Of a stretch of DNA of 64,000 nt, positions 1 through 12,012 are shown piece by piece; the first letter of the stretch is position 1; each line of letters opens with the position of its first letter. This DNA comes from Lasiosphaeria ovina (lineage: Eukaryota; Ascomycota; Sordariomycetes; Sordariales; Lasiosphaeriaceae), in contig JAULSN010000002.1 in the NCBI GenBank assembly GCA_033439765.1, positions 1,550,001 through 1,614,000 on the forward strand, read 5' to 3'. The notes under the pieces are model-generated. The model saw only the letters and a program-made list of their open reading frames with translations, was not told the origin of the DNA and searched no databases. The position numbers and the translations under genes are program-made.

Positions 1-961
1 CACCACGGCGAGCGGCCGGCCAATTATGGGCACTTGCGGTAAGTACTAGCAAGTGGAGTCTACATGGTCATCTATTCGCCTGCCAGTCAAATAGATTACG
101 GTCCCATCGTCGATACCGACCCAGCATCCATGTCTTCAGGCCCCATCCAATCCGACCCTAGTGGGCTCGTCTTGGCGGGGAGGGGGGGCCTTGGGACAGA
201 AGTGTGGGTGCGGTATGGACGAGGCTCTGACCCAAAAAGACGGAAGTCGGCATTGCCAAGAATAGTTGGGGAAGGGGGAAGGGAAAGCATGAGGATGAGG
301 ATTGCAGCTCTGGCAGCATTTGCTGCAGCTCAATGCGCCCGATAATTGGTGGGAGAGGGGTTGCAGTCAGCTCAGCCTCCCGGTTCCGATGCAAGCAAGG
401 ACCAAAAGACCCCCTCCTTCTTGGGACTCTGTTCACCCCCCTTCACCTCTTCCTCTGTGCATAAAACAATTTGTTTCGCCGTCGAATCGATCATCTGGCC
501 CAAGACAATAGGAACTTGCTCCAACTCCGCGCGGCAATTGTCGTCCAGTGTCGTCTTCTGAGCGATCAAAGTTAACATACCTGCCAGTCACTCCTTCTAT
601 CGAATCCTTGAGCCTGCCTGGAGCCTGATCACCAATGCACACCCCCGCCATTTCCGAAACCCCCCATTCCGAATGCCCATTCCCAGTTAATGTCAACCGA
701 GTCTCTGAATGACTTTTGGCGTGGGACTTTCCAAGACGTGAGAGGCCTTATTTCCCTACGGATAGGCCCAAAAGCTTTCTCTAGGAGAGGCAGTAGTTAC
801 CGGAATCCCCGAAACAGAATAGTAAAGCCCTATCTCTCTCATCTAGATCTCTAGAAATGGGGTGTCCTGGTCGACTTGGGTTATTAGAGTCCACTCCCTC
901 TTCCGCTCCAAGTACCAAACTAATTGGTTATCATTCAGCGATTGGACTGTAATTATTTAGG
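1..961. other. Spacer without a supported gene
   Basis: Short open frames on both strands overlap one another, lack convincing introns and match no family I recognise. The last part lies directly upstream of the ATG at 962 and presumably contains the promoter and 5' UTR of that gene. No clear TATA box or tRNA was seen. Confidence 0.5.
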
Positions 962-3900
962 ATGGACCAACTGGCACCCGGGACTAACAAGCCCTGCTGT
1001 GTGTGCGATCGCAATGTGAGGACCTGGAATTGCGTCCAATGCGCCAACGATGCGTTTTGTGACGAGTGTTGGGTTAAGGAACGCCCCCATAGAGCGGGAG
1101 CGGTGGGAATCGATGGCCGGCCACATGAGAAAGTTGACCCCGAGGTGGTGCAGCGGCTGACGCAAATCTTTGGCCATCACCGGAGCCTGGAAGAGCAGGA
1201 GGCCCTGCACGAGTCCGACATCAACACGACCTGGTTTGGTGTCCTGAAGGGATCGAACCAGCAGTTCCTCCACTACTCAAACCGCCTCATCAACATCATG
1301 CGTGAAAGCCAGACCGGCGATTTTGCCGAGAGATTCCCGCACTTGGTATCGTTTGTTGGCCAGACAGGTGTGTGATTACCACCCTACCCATATTGTGGGA
1401 CTGCTTTTCTCCAGCCTCTTCTGTCTTGTCCCGCATCTCCCCTTTTGGAACCAATGGCTGGTTCCTAATAGCTCACGACCTATAGGTGCTGGCAAAAGCA
1501 CGGTCATCAAGATGCTCATCGACCGGGAGCAGGCTTGCACCAACACGCGGCCGCACCATGCAGACATATTTTCCGCCCCTGTAACTGGCCTCGTCAACGA
1601 CAACATCCCGACCACAGGCGACGTCCACCTGTACTCTGACCCCTCGACATATTCGGGCCGCCGGCCAATTCTCTACGCCGACTGCGAGGGCATGAGTGGC
1701 GGCGAGAAGCTGCCCCGGGGCGTGGCGTGCAAGGAGAAGCTCGAGGCGGCCAAGGCCACCACGCGCGTGGCGAAGAGCAAGCTCCGGAAACCCCTGGAAT
1801 GGGCAAATGGCGCCAAACCGCAGTCCAGAGAATACGCCGTCAAGCGCCTGTACCCGAGGATACTCTACACCTTCTCCGACGTCGTTGTCTTTGTCCTCCG
1901 TGAGGTCAGGTGAGTGTATCGCCGCACGTGGGAACATGTTGCTCAACCTGAGTGAGTGAAGTACTGAACTCGACGCTAACTCACTACCTCCAGGACGTTT
2001 GAAACAGAAGTCCTTCAGAAGCTGGTCGAGTGGGCTTACTCGTCCATCGACAAGTCAATCAACCAGCCAAATTTGCCGCACATCATTATTGCCTTGAACG
2101 CGACGGAGAACGCCATTGATGAGAAGCAATGGGACCTGGAAGTTGCGACAGAGAAGCTGCTCGACGACTATAAGGACTCGATACATCAAGTTCAGAAGCT
2201 CCAGAATATCGTGGCAAGCTTGAAGACGATTGACAAGAACATCTCATCGACCAAGGAGCTTCTGGAGTACTACTACTCGTCCATAACAGTAGTCCGCATC
2301 CCGACAAAGGGCCGCTACATGCTGATCGACGACCAGATTGGAAAGCTCCATGCCGTCATTCGTCAGAAATGTTCAACCTCATTCGCCCACAAAAAGTCGG
2401 TCCGCATGCTTCTCAACGCCGAGAGACTGCAGCAATATGTCAACTCGGCCTACGATCACTTCTCTCGCCGTCTCGACGAGCCTTTTGACTTTGTGAAGGA
2501 AGCACTGCGCCACAACCCGATGCCTCGCGACTTTCGAGGCCACATTCTGAACCTAATGCTGTCCATCTACAACGATGTCGACAGCTTCAAGGACCGTCGG
2601 TGTGGAGAGAAGCTTCTGAGGCTCCTGAGTCGGCCGATTGCCTCCTGTGTGATGCTTGCTGCCGCTAGAGAGGACTTGCAAGGTGATTCAGCCCCCACTT
2701 GAACTCGAGCGCCTAGAATAGGCCCTTGACAACTGACATGACAAAACCTATAGGGTCTTATTCAACACTGCTCTGGAACACCTTCTACATGCCAATCAAG
2801 GCAGCCTACGACGAATTCTGCGAGCAATGGCTCCGCTGCGGCTTTTCCCAAAACGGCAGCACGTGCTGCGTCGTCAAGAATCTGCACAAGAAAGGCCACC
2901 AGGCGCGATCCGGCAAGATTTTCTCCAAGGGGTCCTACAGTCCAGAGTTCTCGTCCGACGTGTTCTTCGAGGATTGGATGCTGGACATTGGCTCGCACCT
3001 CGACAAGCTCATCAGGAAGCTGAACGAGTTCGGCGCCGACGTGCAGGAGAGGGAGCTGGTGGCCAGGCTGCACCGCACCGAGATCGAGACCTTCTACCGC
3101 AAGCTTGACTCGGTCACCAAGGTCAAGAGCCACGCGACCTGTCTCTGCTGCGTGCGCAAGGTCCCTGAACACGTGTTGCCCTGTGGCCACGTCCTCTGCG
3201 ACGCTTGCGTCCAGTCTATCGGCGACGATGTCGGCGGCTGTGTGTTCGAGGTCAGGTACTGCCCGTTGCATCCCCAGTATGCAAAGTGGTACGACAATCC
3301 GGTTAGGATCAAGTTCAAGCCGAAGGACGCTGGCGTTCGTCTTCTCTGTCTCGACGGGTATGTTCCACATTATGATAACCGATATGTCTAGAAAATGGCT
3401 GACAGTCCTGACCCTGCAGAGGAGGCATCCGTGGCATCGTCGAGTTGGTGATTCTAAGAGCGATTGAAAAAGAGCTCGGCGACTTGATCCCAGTCCAGAA
3501 CTTTTTCGACTTGATAGTCGGGACGAGGTGCGTATACGGTCATATTTAACCTTCGAGTCCAGAACTGTGGTCTGACATTCCGCCCATATTAGCACCGGAG
3601 GAATCGTTGCTCTTGGCTTGGGTGTCAAGAACTGGCGGGTATCGATATGTATCGCCCATTTCAAGAAGCTTTGCAAAGAAGCTTTCACGGCTCGGCCATT
3701 GAAGCGGCTTGCCCTTGTCAGCCACAAGAGCTACTACAAGTCAACTCCCTTTGAGCTGGCTTTGAAGGCAACATTTGACGACCAGTCTCTCTTGTTTGGT
3801 GGCTCATCCAGCGAGCTCAGGACTCCAATCAAGGTGGCTGTGACGTCAACCGCTGCAACAGAGAACAGACCAGTCATCTTGACGAATTACAACTCTTCGG

Positions 3901-5872
3901 GAGTGAAGCGGGAGAAGCGTAAGTTCTGGTCTGGTTTTGTTATCCTCTCTCGGGTGCTGACTTGGAGACAGTGCCATACCAGTTCCTTCGCTCTCAGGAC
4001 CCAGCCACGGAGCTTAAGCTCTGGGAAGCGTACGTACCCCAAGACAGAATCCACGATATTTACTAAACCTCGGGTCCCCATACTAACTCTATATCAGCGC
4101 TCGAGCAACATCGGCTGCTCCACTGTATTTCAAGCCGTTCATCAAGGCCGAGACTGGGGTCCCATTCACGGACGGGGCCATCCACCACAACTGTCCAGCA
4201 TGGGTTGCCAACTGCGAACGGCAAGTTCTCTGGGAAGATGTTCGAAACCGCCAGCCGGACATTTTGTTGTCTCTCGGGACAGGTCTTAGCAGCCAGCCCT
4301 TGGCGCAGAGCGCAAATGTCGAGGCCGAAATCAAGAGGGCCGAGCGGACTCTCCAGAAACGAAGCACTTCAGGCTTCACATACATGTGGAGAACCGCCTA
4401 CGGAATTCTTGACAGCCAGCTCAACAGCGAGCAGACATGGCGCGACTTCTCCAACAAGATGCTGCCCCGCGGTTGGTCGACGGAGGAAGAAGAGCGACGC
4501 TACATGCGGATCAATGTCCAGCTCAAAGGCGACCGGCCAAACCTCGACCAAGTCACAGAGCTACAGTCGCTCGAAGACCAGGCTGTTCAAAGCATCTCCC
4601 GCAACCCCGATATCCGGGAGACAGCACACCGGCTGGTGGCCAGCTCGTTCTACTACGAACGACACTCGGGAATTCACCAGGAATTAAACGGGAATTTTAC
4701 TACCCGGGGTGAGACTCTTCCGTCCCATTGCTGCTTTCTTCATTTTCGCGAGTTCTGACACCACAACCGCCGCGCCCACAGGATACATCCGCTGCCGCTT
4801 TGACAAGGGCAGCCAGGATATCAAGGGCCTCGGCCAAATCTTACGCAACTGCTACAACGGCGACTTTGAGCCCTTCTTCCTGCTGCAGGAGAACTACGGC
4901 CTCGCCGACGAGACGTACAAGGAGTTTGCCATCCCGCCGGCGACGCTCGACGACATGTGCCGCCGCGGCCTGTTCGACATGTCTACCGAAGTCACCGTCG
5001 AGGCGTCGATCCACTCCAGCGCCACGCGCATGGCGCTCTGCCTGCAGGAGCACAGCTACCTGAAGAGCGGCGTCCCGCAGGCCGAGCGCTACCTGTCCAT
5101 CAGCGGCTTTCCGCGAGAGATCTTCACGCAGGAAGTCAACAAACCGCTACCGCCCGTGCCCGAGGCCGAGGCCACAGCACCCGCAAGAAAGGCCGCTGCC
5201 GACGGAGCCAGCACTTCTGTCCCCATCCTTGGCACTGCCACCGGCGGCGCCACCAGTCCCGGAAGCAATTCCTCTCTCTCCGGTACTGCCGAGCAGCAGC
5301 AGCAGCAGCAGCAGCAGCCGGGCGGCGTGCTCTCGCGCCCGGACTCGGCGTCGACCACCTCGTCGGCCGAGAAAGACCACCCGCCCAAGCAGCGCTCGGG
5401 CATCTTCAGCCTCGGCCGCAACTCGACGCTGTCGGACCTCAGCCTGCGCGGCCGCTTCGCCAGCAGCAGGCCCAAGAGCGATGAGAACAAGCACCGCCCC
5501 CACCCCCACAGCCACACGCGGGGCAGCACCACCACGCTCGTCGCTAGCCCGGAGCCGCTTGGCACGCCCATGTTCACGGCTCCCCTCAGGTCGCCCCGCG
5601 TTGACGAGGAGGAGGAAGAGGAGGACGACGAAGAGAGCAAGCAGAGCGGACATTCAGAGGAGCGGCCGAGTGCGGACGCGACGCCGCTTGATGACGACGA
5701 ATCGAGAGGCGAGTCGTGGACCGTGACGGTCGGGATCGACGATGACAGCTTTGGCGGCCAGGCCGCCAGGAGGAGCGGTGGCAGTGTAGGCAGGACCAAG
5801 ACGCAGACGCTGGGGTTCGGGCTCGGCGTGCTCGAGGTGGACATTCCTGATACGGACGGGAGGCTTTTCTAG
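962..5872 (+). CDS. Zinc finger / GTPase-like / RING-like / patatin phospholipase protein
   Basis: Nine exons join in frame: 962-1367, 1486-1909, 1994-2682, 2754-3357, 3420-3527, 3593-3918, 3972-4029, 4098-4708 and 4782-5872, giving 1438 residues. Residues about 12-45 form a Cys/His B-box-like finger. A P-loop (GQTGAGKST, about 132-140) is formed exactly across intron 1. It is followed by a DxxG-like DCEG (about 200) and ALNATEN (about 309), suggesting a dynamin/GBP-type GTPase region. Residues about 635-675 contain a RING-like Cys/His cluster. The patatin domain has the oxyanion motif DGGGIRG (about 707, spanning intron 4), the nucleophile motif GTSTGG (about 742, spanning intron 5) and the DGA catalytic Asp (about 897), so the Ser-Asp dyad is complete. 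The tail from about residue 1050 is low-complexity and acidic, with a Q8 run. Patatins hydrolyse acyl esters of lipids, and fungal NLR-like proteins use them as effectors. The combination suggests a regulated lipase, but that role is inferred. Confidence 0.9.
5294..5317 (+). repeat. CAG trinucleotide run (Q8) in the patatin gene
   Basis: Eight consecutive CAG codons lie in the disordered C-terminal tail, an in-frame microsatellite able to vary in length without breaking the frame. Confidence 0.95.
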
Positions 5873-8871
5873 GGCGGTTGTGTTCATGTGGGAATGTTTT
5901 ATGAGGTCATGTTTTGCTGTTTAATTAGGTAATTGCTGCGTTATTTAGCGTGCGATGTTCTTCGTCTATACATGTAACTATATCATTGCGCTTTGAATAC
6001 AATATCAAAAACCACATAGGATCGTTAATTACACTGACCGCGGCGTGATCGAAACATTATCTCCAGTCTCCAGTCTCCTCGCGACTCGCCTCGCCTCCCA
6101 GTTTTCATGACGAGTTTGGGGGAATATCTATCGTCGCCATCCCTTAACTTGTATTATCGTCGCTCTGAACAAACTCATATTATCTCTATCTTCGCTGGGC
6201 CCCTGCGATGGCAAAAAAGCGAATCAGGCGTCCAGGTCAAAAGCCTACAAGCGGCCTACCAGCACAGCAAACCCTCTGGTATTGTTGTATTTTACATACA
6301 TACAAACTTACGGAGTGCACAGAACGAAACGCCACACCGCTATACCACTGTGTCCGATGAATGGTGATTTGGTGCTGTGTAGACGTCGCTTCGTCCAACC
6401 CACACGCCGCGCCCAAACCCCGAGGCTTTGTTTACGCATAGATACTTTACCAAGAAACACTGCACAGTAAAGCTGCCGAGCGGAATATTAAGTGCCGACC
6501 CATACGCGAGCCGTCTGACGCTGTTTAGCTGGGACTCGTTGCGGGCAATGGGTTGCATGACGCAAAACCCAGTTGAGGTACTGGCGCTTCTCCAATATAT
6601 TTTATTTAGTTATCCGTATGTGGGAAACATTGTATTAGTTATGCAACCAACTCGACGTATGCATGAAAGGTAGAATGTGCGGGGTTTGAGTTGACAAGTG
6701 TCGCACGCAATGGAATAAACAACGACGATAATGAGCACGAAGATGAAAGCCAGGACGATGAAGATGAGAACGAGACGCCCAAGGCGGCCCACAGGTCTCG
6801 CAGGAAGAGTCCGAACAAGCCATCGTCTACCGCGATTGCAGCCTTTACACCCTCGAGCTCGCGCTCTTCCCGGGCGTTGGACCAATCCGGTTCCGAGTCT
6901 CGCTCGCCAACAAAGAGAATTACCGCTATGGGGCTGTAACCTGACGGCGTTGGGGCGCGAGCTTTCTCCGTAACCGATTCCCGCTTGCCGGAATCCCTCG
7001 TCGACTGGCTGGCTAAGACGGAGGCGTGCGGCCACGGCTCCGGTGTGTTGTCCCGAGCACTCAAGTTTCGTATCTCATTCTGCTGCTCTCCCTGTTTGCC
7101 CCTGAGATGAGAGCAGCTGCTGATCGCCCCGATGTGAATAGGCCTATATCACCGCACACACCAGAACCGACGAACTTTCTCGCTCTTCTTCGACTATACG
7201 TCCGCAGATCCAGAATCCCGTAACAAGCTTGGTCCAACACCTTCCATCAGTAACGTCGCATAGATCCTGGCCGAGGCGCACGAATATCAAGACACAATGC
7301 AGTCCGAGGCAGGCTGGAATACAAGCGCCTACTTCCCCCTGCTTCACAAGGCCATCTACGACACCCAGCGCTTTGCTGGCGGACCTTTAATTTCCACCCA
7401 AGCTCCCTACCTGCATTGCTGGTTCAATTGGCGATTGCCAGCCTGGCATTTAATTCCTCGACGCTCAGGTGCCGTGCCCGTCTGTAAGGGCCGCGAGTGC
7501 GGTAAGCCTCTAGTGCTAACTACCAGACGCAGGAACTGTGTTGGCGATAAACCATTATTGCAAGCGTGACCGCGGTCACGGATGACCGTGGCCATCTTGG
7601 GCTTTATCCCAGCTGCGGTATCTGCACAGATTTCGTATTCCGGCACGAAAGGGTGATAGCGCGTATGCTGATGCACCCCCCAATTCTTTCCTGTCTTCTC
7701 AACACTGAATCGCACTTGCAGTCTTCGGAAACCAGGACTCGACCTCTTATTGCGACCATACCCAGCCTTTCCCCTTCCCTCAACAAGGCTACGCTATTAC
7801 AAGAATCGATGGCTATTTGCCGTGTCGCCGTCCCGACTGCTCTCACTGCGTAACTTCGCCCGAGTTCGTAATGGGCTAGTCGAAGGAGGAAGTTATTAGT
7901 TTTCTGGCCAAGTTCCGGCGGGATATACGCTCCGGTAAGTATCATCCTTACTAAAAAAATAAGATTGTATAGGGGAGAAAGCTGGAAGCTTAATTGCCAC
8001 GACTTAAGGGATTCTAGGGGAGGTTCTATGCCACATTCATTAGTCGAACGAATTCTAATTCTAATTGCAATATTAATAACCTGCCACCGGGTTTCATCAT
8101 TTAAAGTTCAATCCCGAGCACATGTGTATCGCATCTTTGCCTTATCCCTAGCCTACCTCATTAGAGCTAGTCTAAACTGTAGCCTCGCCGCCCCTTTAAT
8201 CGTACCGTGTAGGTGATCAAGGACACACTAAAGCTCCGATCGGATTTCGTCCTCAACAAGCACCTCTTGCCTCAGAAGCACCTCTCTTGTCATTCTTGGA
8301 GCAACATTAAAGACAATCTTAGCCATCACTGCCTCGATACACGGATCGCCCTTCAATGTCTTAAAACAGGTGTTCGTGTTACGGGGATCACGTATGTGCG
8401 AGATGACTGCGCGAAGCGTGGATCCAAAAGCGTTAATTGAAAGCAAAAGAAGAAAAAGAAAAGAAAGGGAGGAAGACTTCGACCAGGCGCCACCAACGGA
8501 GTTGAGGACCCGAGGGGCGGCGAGAGGGACTTCTCGTAATCGTAACCGGTGTCCGTCTCGCCTAACGGGTTAAAACGTAGCGATCTGCCTAGTAGAGATG
8601 GGAAGTTACGATTCTACTAGACGAGATCGATACATAGCTGCCTCCCTACGTGTCGTGTATGGGAAGGCGCGATTCCTGCTAAATATGGATAATATATATC
8701 CGATAAGTTCTTACCTACTTCTATCCCGTATTATTCAAGATCAAATAGGAAAGAATAGGGTAAATAGGCGGGGAGAAAAGATCAAGCATAAAGACCTACC
8801 GTCCCAGCCCTCTAAGAAAACTTTGGAGGGTTGGACACCACGCACGTGCATTCGCTAACATTTGCTCGCAG
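5873..8871. other. Gene-poor spacer, 3 kb
   Basis: After the 3' end of the patatin gene the sequence becomes AT-richer with many stops. Overlapping ORFs near 6610-7064 on both strands are low-complexity (Ser or Asp/Glu runs) and have no credible ATG context or family match. I see no protein gene, tRNA or clear transposon here. A 16-bp palindrome at 7565-7580 is listed separately. Confidence 0.5.
7565..7580. repeat. Perfect 16-bp palindrome
   Basis: CGTGACCGCGGTCACG reads the same on both strands. It could be a binding site for a dimeric zinc-cluster regulator (CGG half-sites) or be chance. No gene start lies close by. Confidence 0.6.
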
Positions 8872-8904
8872 GACGAAGACGACGACGAAGACGACGACGA
8901 CGAA
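8872..8904 (+). repeat. GAC/GAA trinucleotide repeat
   Basis: An imperfect run of GAC and GAA triplets lies just before the small ORF at 8906. Confidence 0.8.
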
Positions 8905-8905
8905 A

Positions 8906-9190
8906 ATGACGATCGCACAAGCGGATGTTGGGACCTGGCTCGGGGTGGCCTTGGGCGTGGTGGGCATTCTGCTCACTCTTGGTATTTGCTAGCTGGATCG
9001 CCGAAAGGCGAAAAAACAGATTCGCGATCTGGAGGGTAGGGCCGAGCTGGCCGAGACGAGGGCCAGCCAGGCCGCAACGATGGCCGTGGAGGCCGTAGCG
9101 AGGGCTGTGGAGGCCGAGACCAGGGCGGGGCGGGCCGAGACCAGGGCCCAAGAGGCCGAGATCGAGGCCAGGGGCCTTAGGCCTTCATGA
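8906..9190 (+). pseudogene. Small transmembrane plus coiled-coil ORF broken by one TAG
   Basis: An ATG-initiated frame of 95 codons ends in TGA at 9188 and has a single in-frame TAG at 8990-8992 (codon 29). Before the stop there is a membrane-type segment (LGVALGVVGILLTLGIC). After it comes a charged linker and about 60 residues with heptad-like Ala/Glu/Arg periodicity (AETRA, VEAVARA, AEIEA), typical of a coiled coil. The piece is much more GC-rich than its surroundings. The even composition on both sides of the stop suggests a formerly intact small membrane-anchored coiled-coil protein. No family is recognised. It could also be a chance frame within a GC-rich repeat. Confidence 0.4.
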
Positions 9191-9779
9191 AGGGCCGGAC
9201 GTAGGCCGGGGACGACACCGGTAATATTGTTACGGCCCTGGAGGCGTCAGTGAGGCGCCGAGTTATTTCGGCCGAGGCGTCGGCTACTGCTGGTGGGGGT
9301 AGTACCTAGTGGTGGCGGCGATGGGTTTGTATTGACTTTACTTTTAATTTATATTTAGATTGTGATTATATTCCTTACCCGTTTCCCCTCAATTTGCAAG
9401 GCTACGGCGACTGCTCGTCCTCAGATAGCATAGTAATTGCAGCAAGATAGCATGGGAAGAATAGGCGCTACTTGGTATACGGGTTTGCGTTTCCTGTGCG
9501 CGTGGTGGTCTTGATAGTTGGGACTGCGAATTTTGGACCGGCGCCCGGTTGGAAGTTATCTGAGCCGCGTACCATAGTATGATGGGTATGTTAAACACCC
9601 TAGCTCTATCACTTGCTGGGATTATCGCTAGGGTTCGCCATAACAAGCGGGTTTTACGTTCGCTCGTTATCGCAGTACGCAAGCGTAGTACCTAACTCCC
9701 CGGGGTAAGGGATCTTCTATATCAAAAACCAGGCTGAAATATATATAGCTATCTAGCACCGTGTTACGAGTCCCTGAAG

Positions 9780-10200
9780 AATGCACCTGGGTAGGGCACA
9801 CCCCGGAGCAGGCCAAGCCAATCAGGCGTTGAGGGCTGATGTGTTGGCCCGGAGTCCCGTGCCGGAACCTCGGGACACTACGATTGGCCCGAGAGCCGTG
9901 ATCGGGACTCGGGACCTCGGGCCTTGTTGATTGGCTCCCTTAGATAGATATATACGATGACCGTAGCCAAGGTCTTAGATAGAGCTTGCTTGGTTCCTCA
10001 AGCAAGCAATACACATTCACTGCACTCATACACTTTGAGTGGCAAACACAGTTTGACTGTATTACCCGTGCACTAGGAGCTTGCCCTTTGTTCATTCTTC
10101 ATATCTACCAGAGTGACCATACCTCTCGTGCCACTGCACACTACAGACAGTTGACCCACACAGTCGAGCGGTTTGTAATACACCGTCGGTCTAGGAAAAT
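9780..10200 (+). mobile_element. Possible solo LTR or LTR fragment
   Basis: A GC-rich block with repeated CGGGAC-type words is followed by a TATA-like stretch (about 9947-9957). Next comes a perfect 9-bp-stem hairpin (9984-10007, loop GTTCCT) and a CA-rich leader-like sequence. The order U3-like, TATA, hairpin, leader resembles LTRs of fungal retrotransposons. No terminal TG...CA ends or target duplication could be fixed, so the boundaries are approximate. Confidence 0.3.
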
Positions 10201-10396
10201 AAATACTCTATTATAGTATTAAGGAGAAAAACTATCTACTACTAAAAGTAGCAGCTGCCCTAACATGCGCGGATGGACGAGTTAGAGCTTCAAGACCCCT
10301 CTCCATAAAGCCTTAGACTGCTGGGTGCCGGTACCATGTGTGTGCGCGTTGTTTCTCGGCGCAACTTAAACAGGATGCTAGGTATCTAGGCTCCCA

Positions 10397-10419
10397 AGGT
10401 AGGTAGGTAGGTAGGTAGG
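10397..10419. repeat. AGGT tetranucleotide microsatellite
   Basis: About six consecutive AGGT units lie just downstream of the 3' end of the HET remnant. Confidence 0.9.
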
Positions 10420-10462
10420 GATAGTTATATGACAGCGAGTCGCTCTCCTCCGCCAAACTCGG

Positions 10463-11325
10463 TTAGATAATATACAACTGGCGATGAAATGCTTTCTGCC
10501 TCGCCTCTCTAAACGCAGCATCCGAGTCAAACCAAAAGGTGAAGAATCCGACGCGGGAGTACGACCCCGGCTGACCGAGATTCTCTGCCAGCACAACACC
10601 GGTACTATAGACGCTCGTCGAAGTGCTCTCGCCCCCCTCGGTAAGCTCGGTTATTGCCAGACACACGACATCCAGGCCAGTCCCGCCTGTGCTCCTACCT
10701 AAGCTACGCATGTCTGGATGGAACCAGGCGTGGTATTCCTGGCTCGAGTCCAGATAGGGGTTGCTCCATTCCACCTCTTTCTGGCCCGCTCGGCGCGTTG
10801 TGAATGCGTACGTTGGACCCTCGTGCATCACCGCCGCGGCCTTGGGTTGCTCGCTAGATGCGCCGGCGTGATTGATGCGAATGAGATGCGCGTAGTAGCT
10901 CTGCGGGGCGACGGCCACCAAGGACTCCTTGCCCGCCCATCGTTTTTCTGTGGTGAGATCGAGGTAATGGTTCTCGCGCTTGTAGTCCGTCACCTGGAAG
11001 TTTTGTTCCGCTATGTCGTGATGTATCGCGTCCGAATTGTCGTCGATGGGCTTCATGATTTCAGCAATGCGGCTCTGATCCAGGTGCCAAAAGGGGAGGC
11101 AGTCGAAGAACTCAACCGCCGACTCTACCGAGGCCCAGGAGAGCGAGTTGAAGTGAAGTGGTGCCTGGTAAAATGAAAAGATTCCCATCGCCCTGCTGTA
11201 TAAGCGATTCTGCGTCTCGCTCGCCTCCCAGGTCATGAGTATACCAGAGCAGCGTCGGTAGAAAGAAGTCAACCCAAAGACCCTCAAAGTAGGTCAGCCC
11301 GGAGCGCTGATGTCGCCAAAATTTC
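10463..11325 (-). pseudogene. C-terminal remnant of a HET-domain gene
   Basis: In one minus-strand frame 11325 to about 11190 reads GLWVDFF and LLWYTHDLGG, matching the GLW...LLWY segment that follows the HET domain in many fungal proteins. The downstream frame (to 10463) then carries LSWASVESAVEFFD, matching the usual SWSWASVDGPV-type motif, and a typical C-terminal end (VGFFTFWFDSDAAFREARQK). The two halves are in different frames, so there is a frameshift near 11190. The N-terminal HET core is absent, and repeat sequence lies where it should be. I read this as a truncated, frameshifted pseudogene. Confidence 0.55.
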
Positions 11326-11699
11326 CTTCAAGCTAAGTACCTAGTACTTAGGTAGTCAAGGGCGCAAGGTTTCTCATACCTTTCACTGGGAAAAGAACTG
11401 TTAAAATGTGAAATCTGTTGTGGTTAGAATGGCACTCGAACATGCGCAAATGGCATGAAGGACTCCGGGATCTGGCCGCCATCGTCCTAACCGAACCACT
11501 GCGACACGCGCTCGCGAGAAAAACTGTGCATTGAGTTGACCCACTGATTGGCTAAGTTCCCGATGGTGTGTGCTAAGCATATTCACCGCTAGTCTGGGGT
11601 GATTTTGCAAGCTGACAGTTGGTTGAACGGGGAGCCTTGCGTATTGGAGCATCACATAATTAGCTACAATTTTGCTGCTTGTTGCTACCACATGCCTGG

Positions 11700-11990
11700 C
11701 ATGGCCTCATTCCTCACTGCTAAGAAGAGGGGTGGCTGGTAGGGTCAGCTCTTGCAGCTAGTTGGCTTAGCTTGTGGCTATGCAAGGAAACTGAACTGGC
11801 GCAGCTAGTTCAGCTGACGACAGCTACTATTTTTGCTGCTAACTCTTACTACCGCACAAACTATAAAGAAGAGGGCTCTCTAGCGAAGCTAGAGAGACAC
11901 AGACAGACAGAGACAAGACAAGCAATTTAATCACTTTTCTCCCTCTTAATCTAAGGTGCCGCGCTTTCTGACACACGCGACTCTAGGAGT
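11700..11990 (+). mobile_element. Possible LTR fragment with TATA box and hairpin
   Basis: Multiple CAGCT-type words precede CTATAAAG (11861-11868), then a perfect 9-bp-stem hairpin with loop GAA (11876-11896) and a GACA-rich leader. This layout resembles the U3/R junction of a retrotransposon LTR. It lies directly upstream of the membrane-protein gene at 12013 and may now serve as its promoter. No retroelement coding sequence is present nearby. Confidence 0.3.
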
Positions 11991-12012
11991 CTCTGGCTCT
12001 TAGCTCATAAAC

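Noticed and set aside
2762..3727. Long minus-strand open frame of 321 codons
   Set aside because: Lies wholly opposite the exons of the patatin gene and has no family features.
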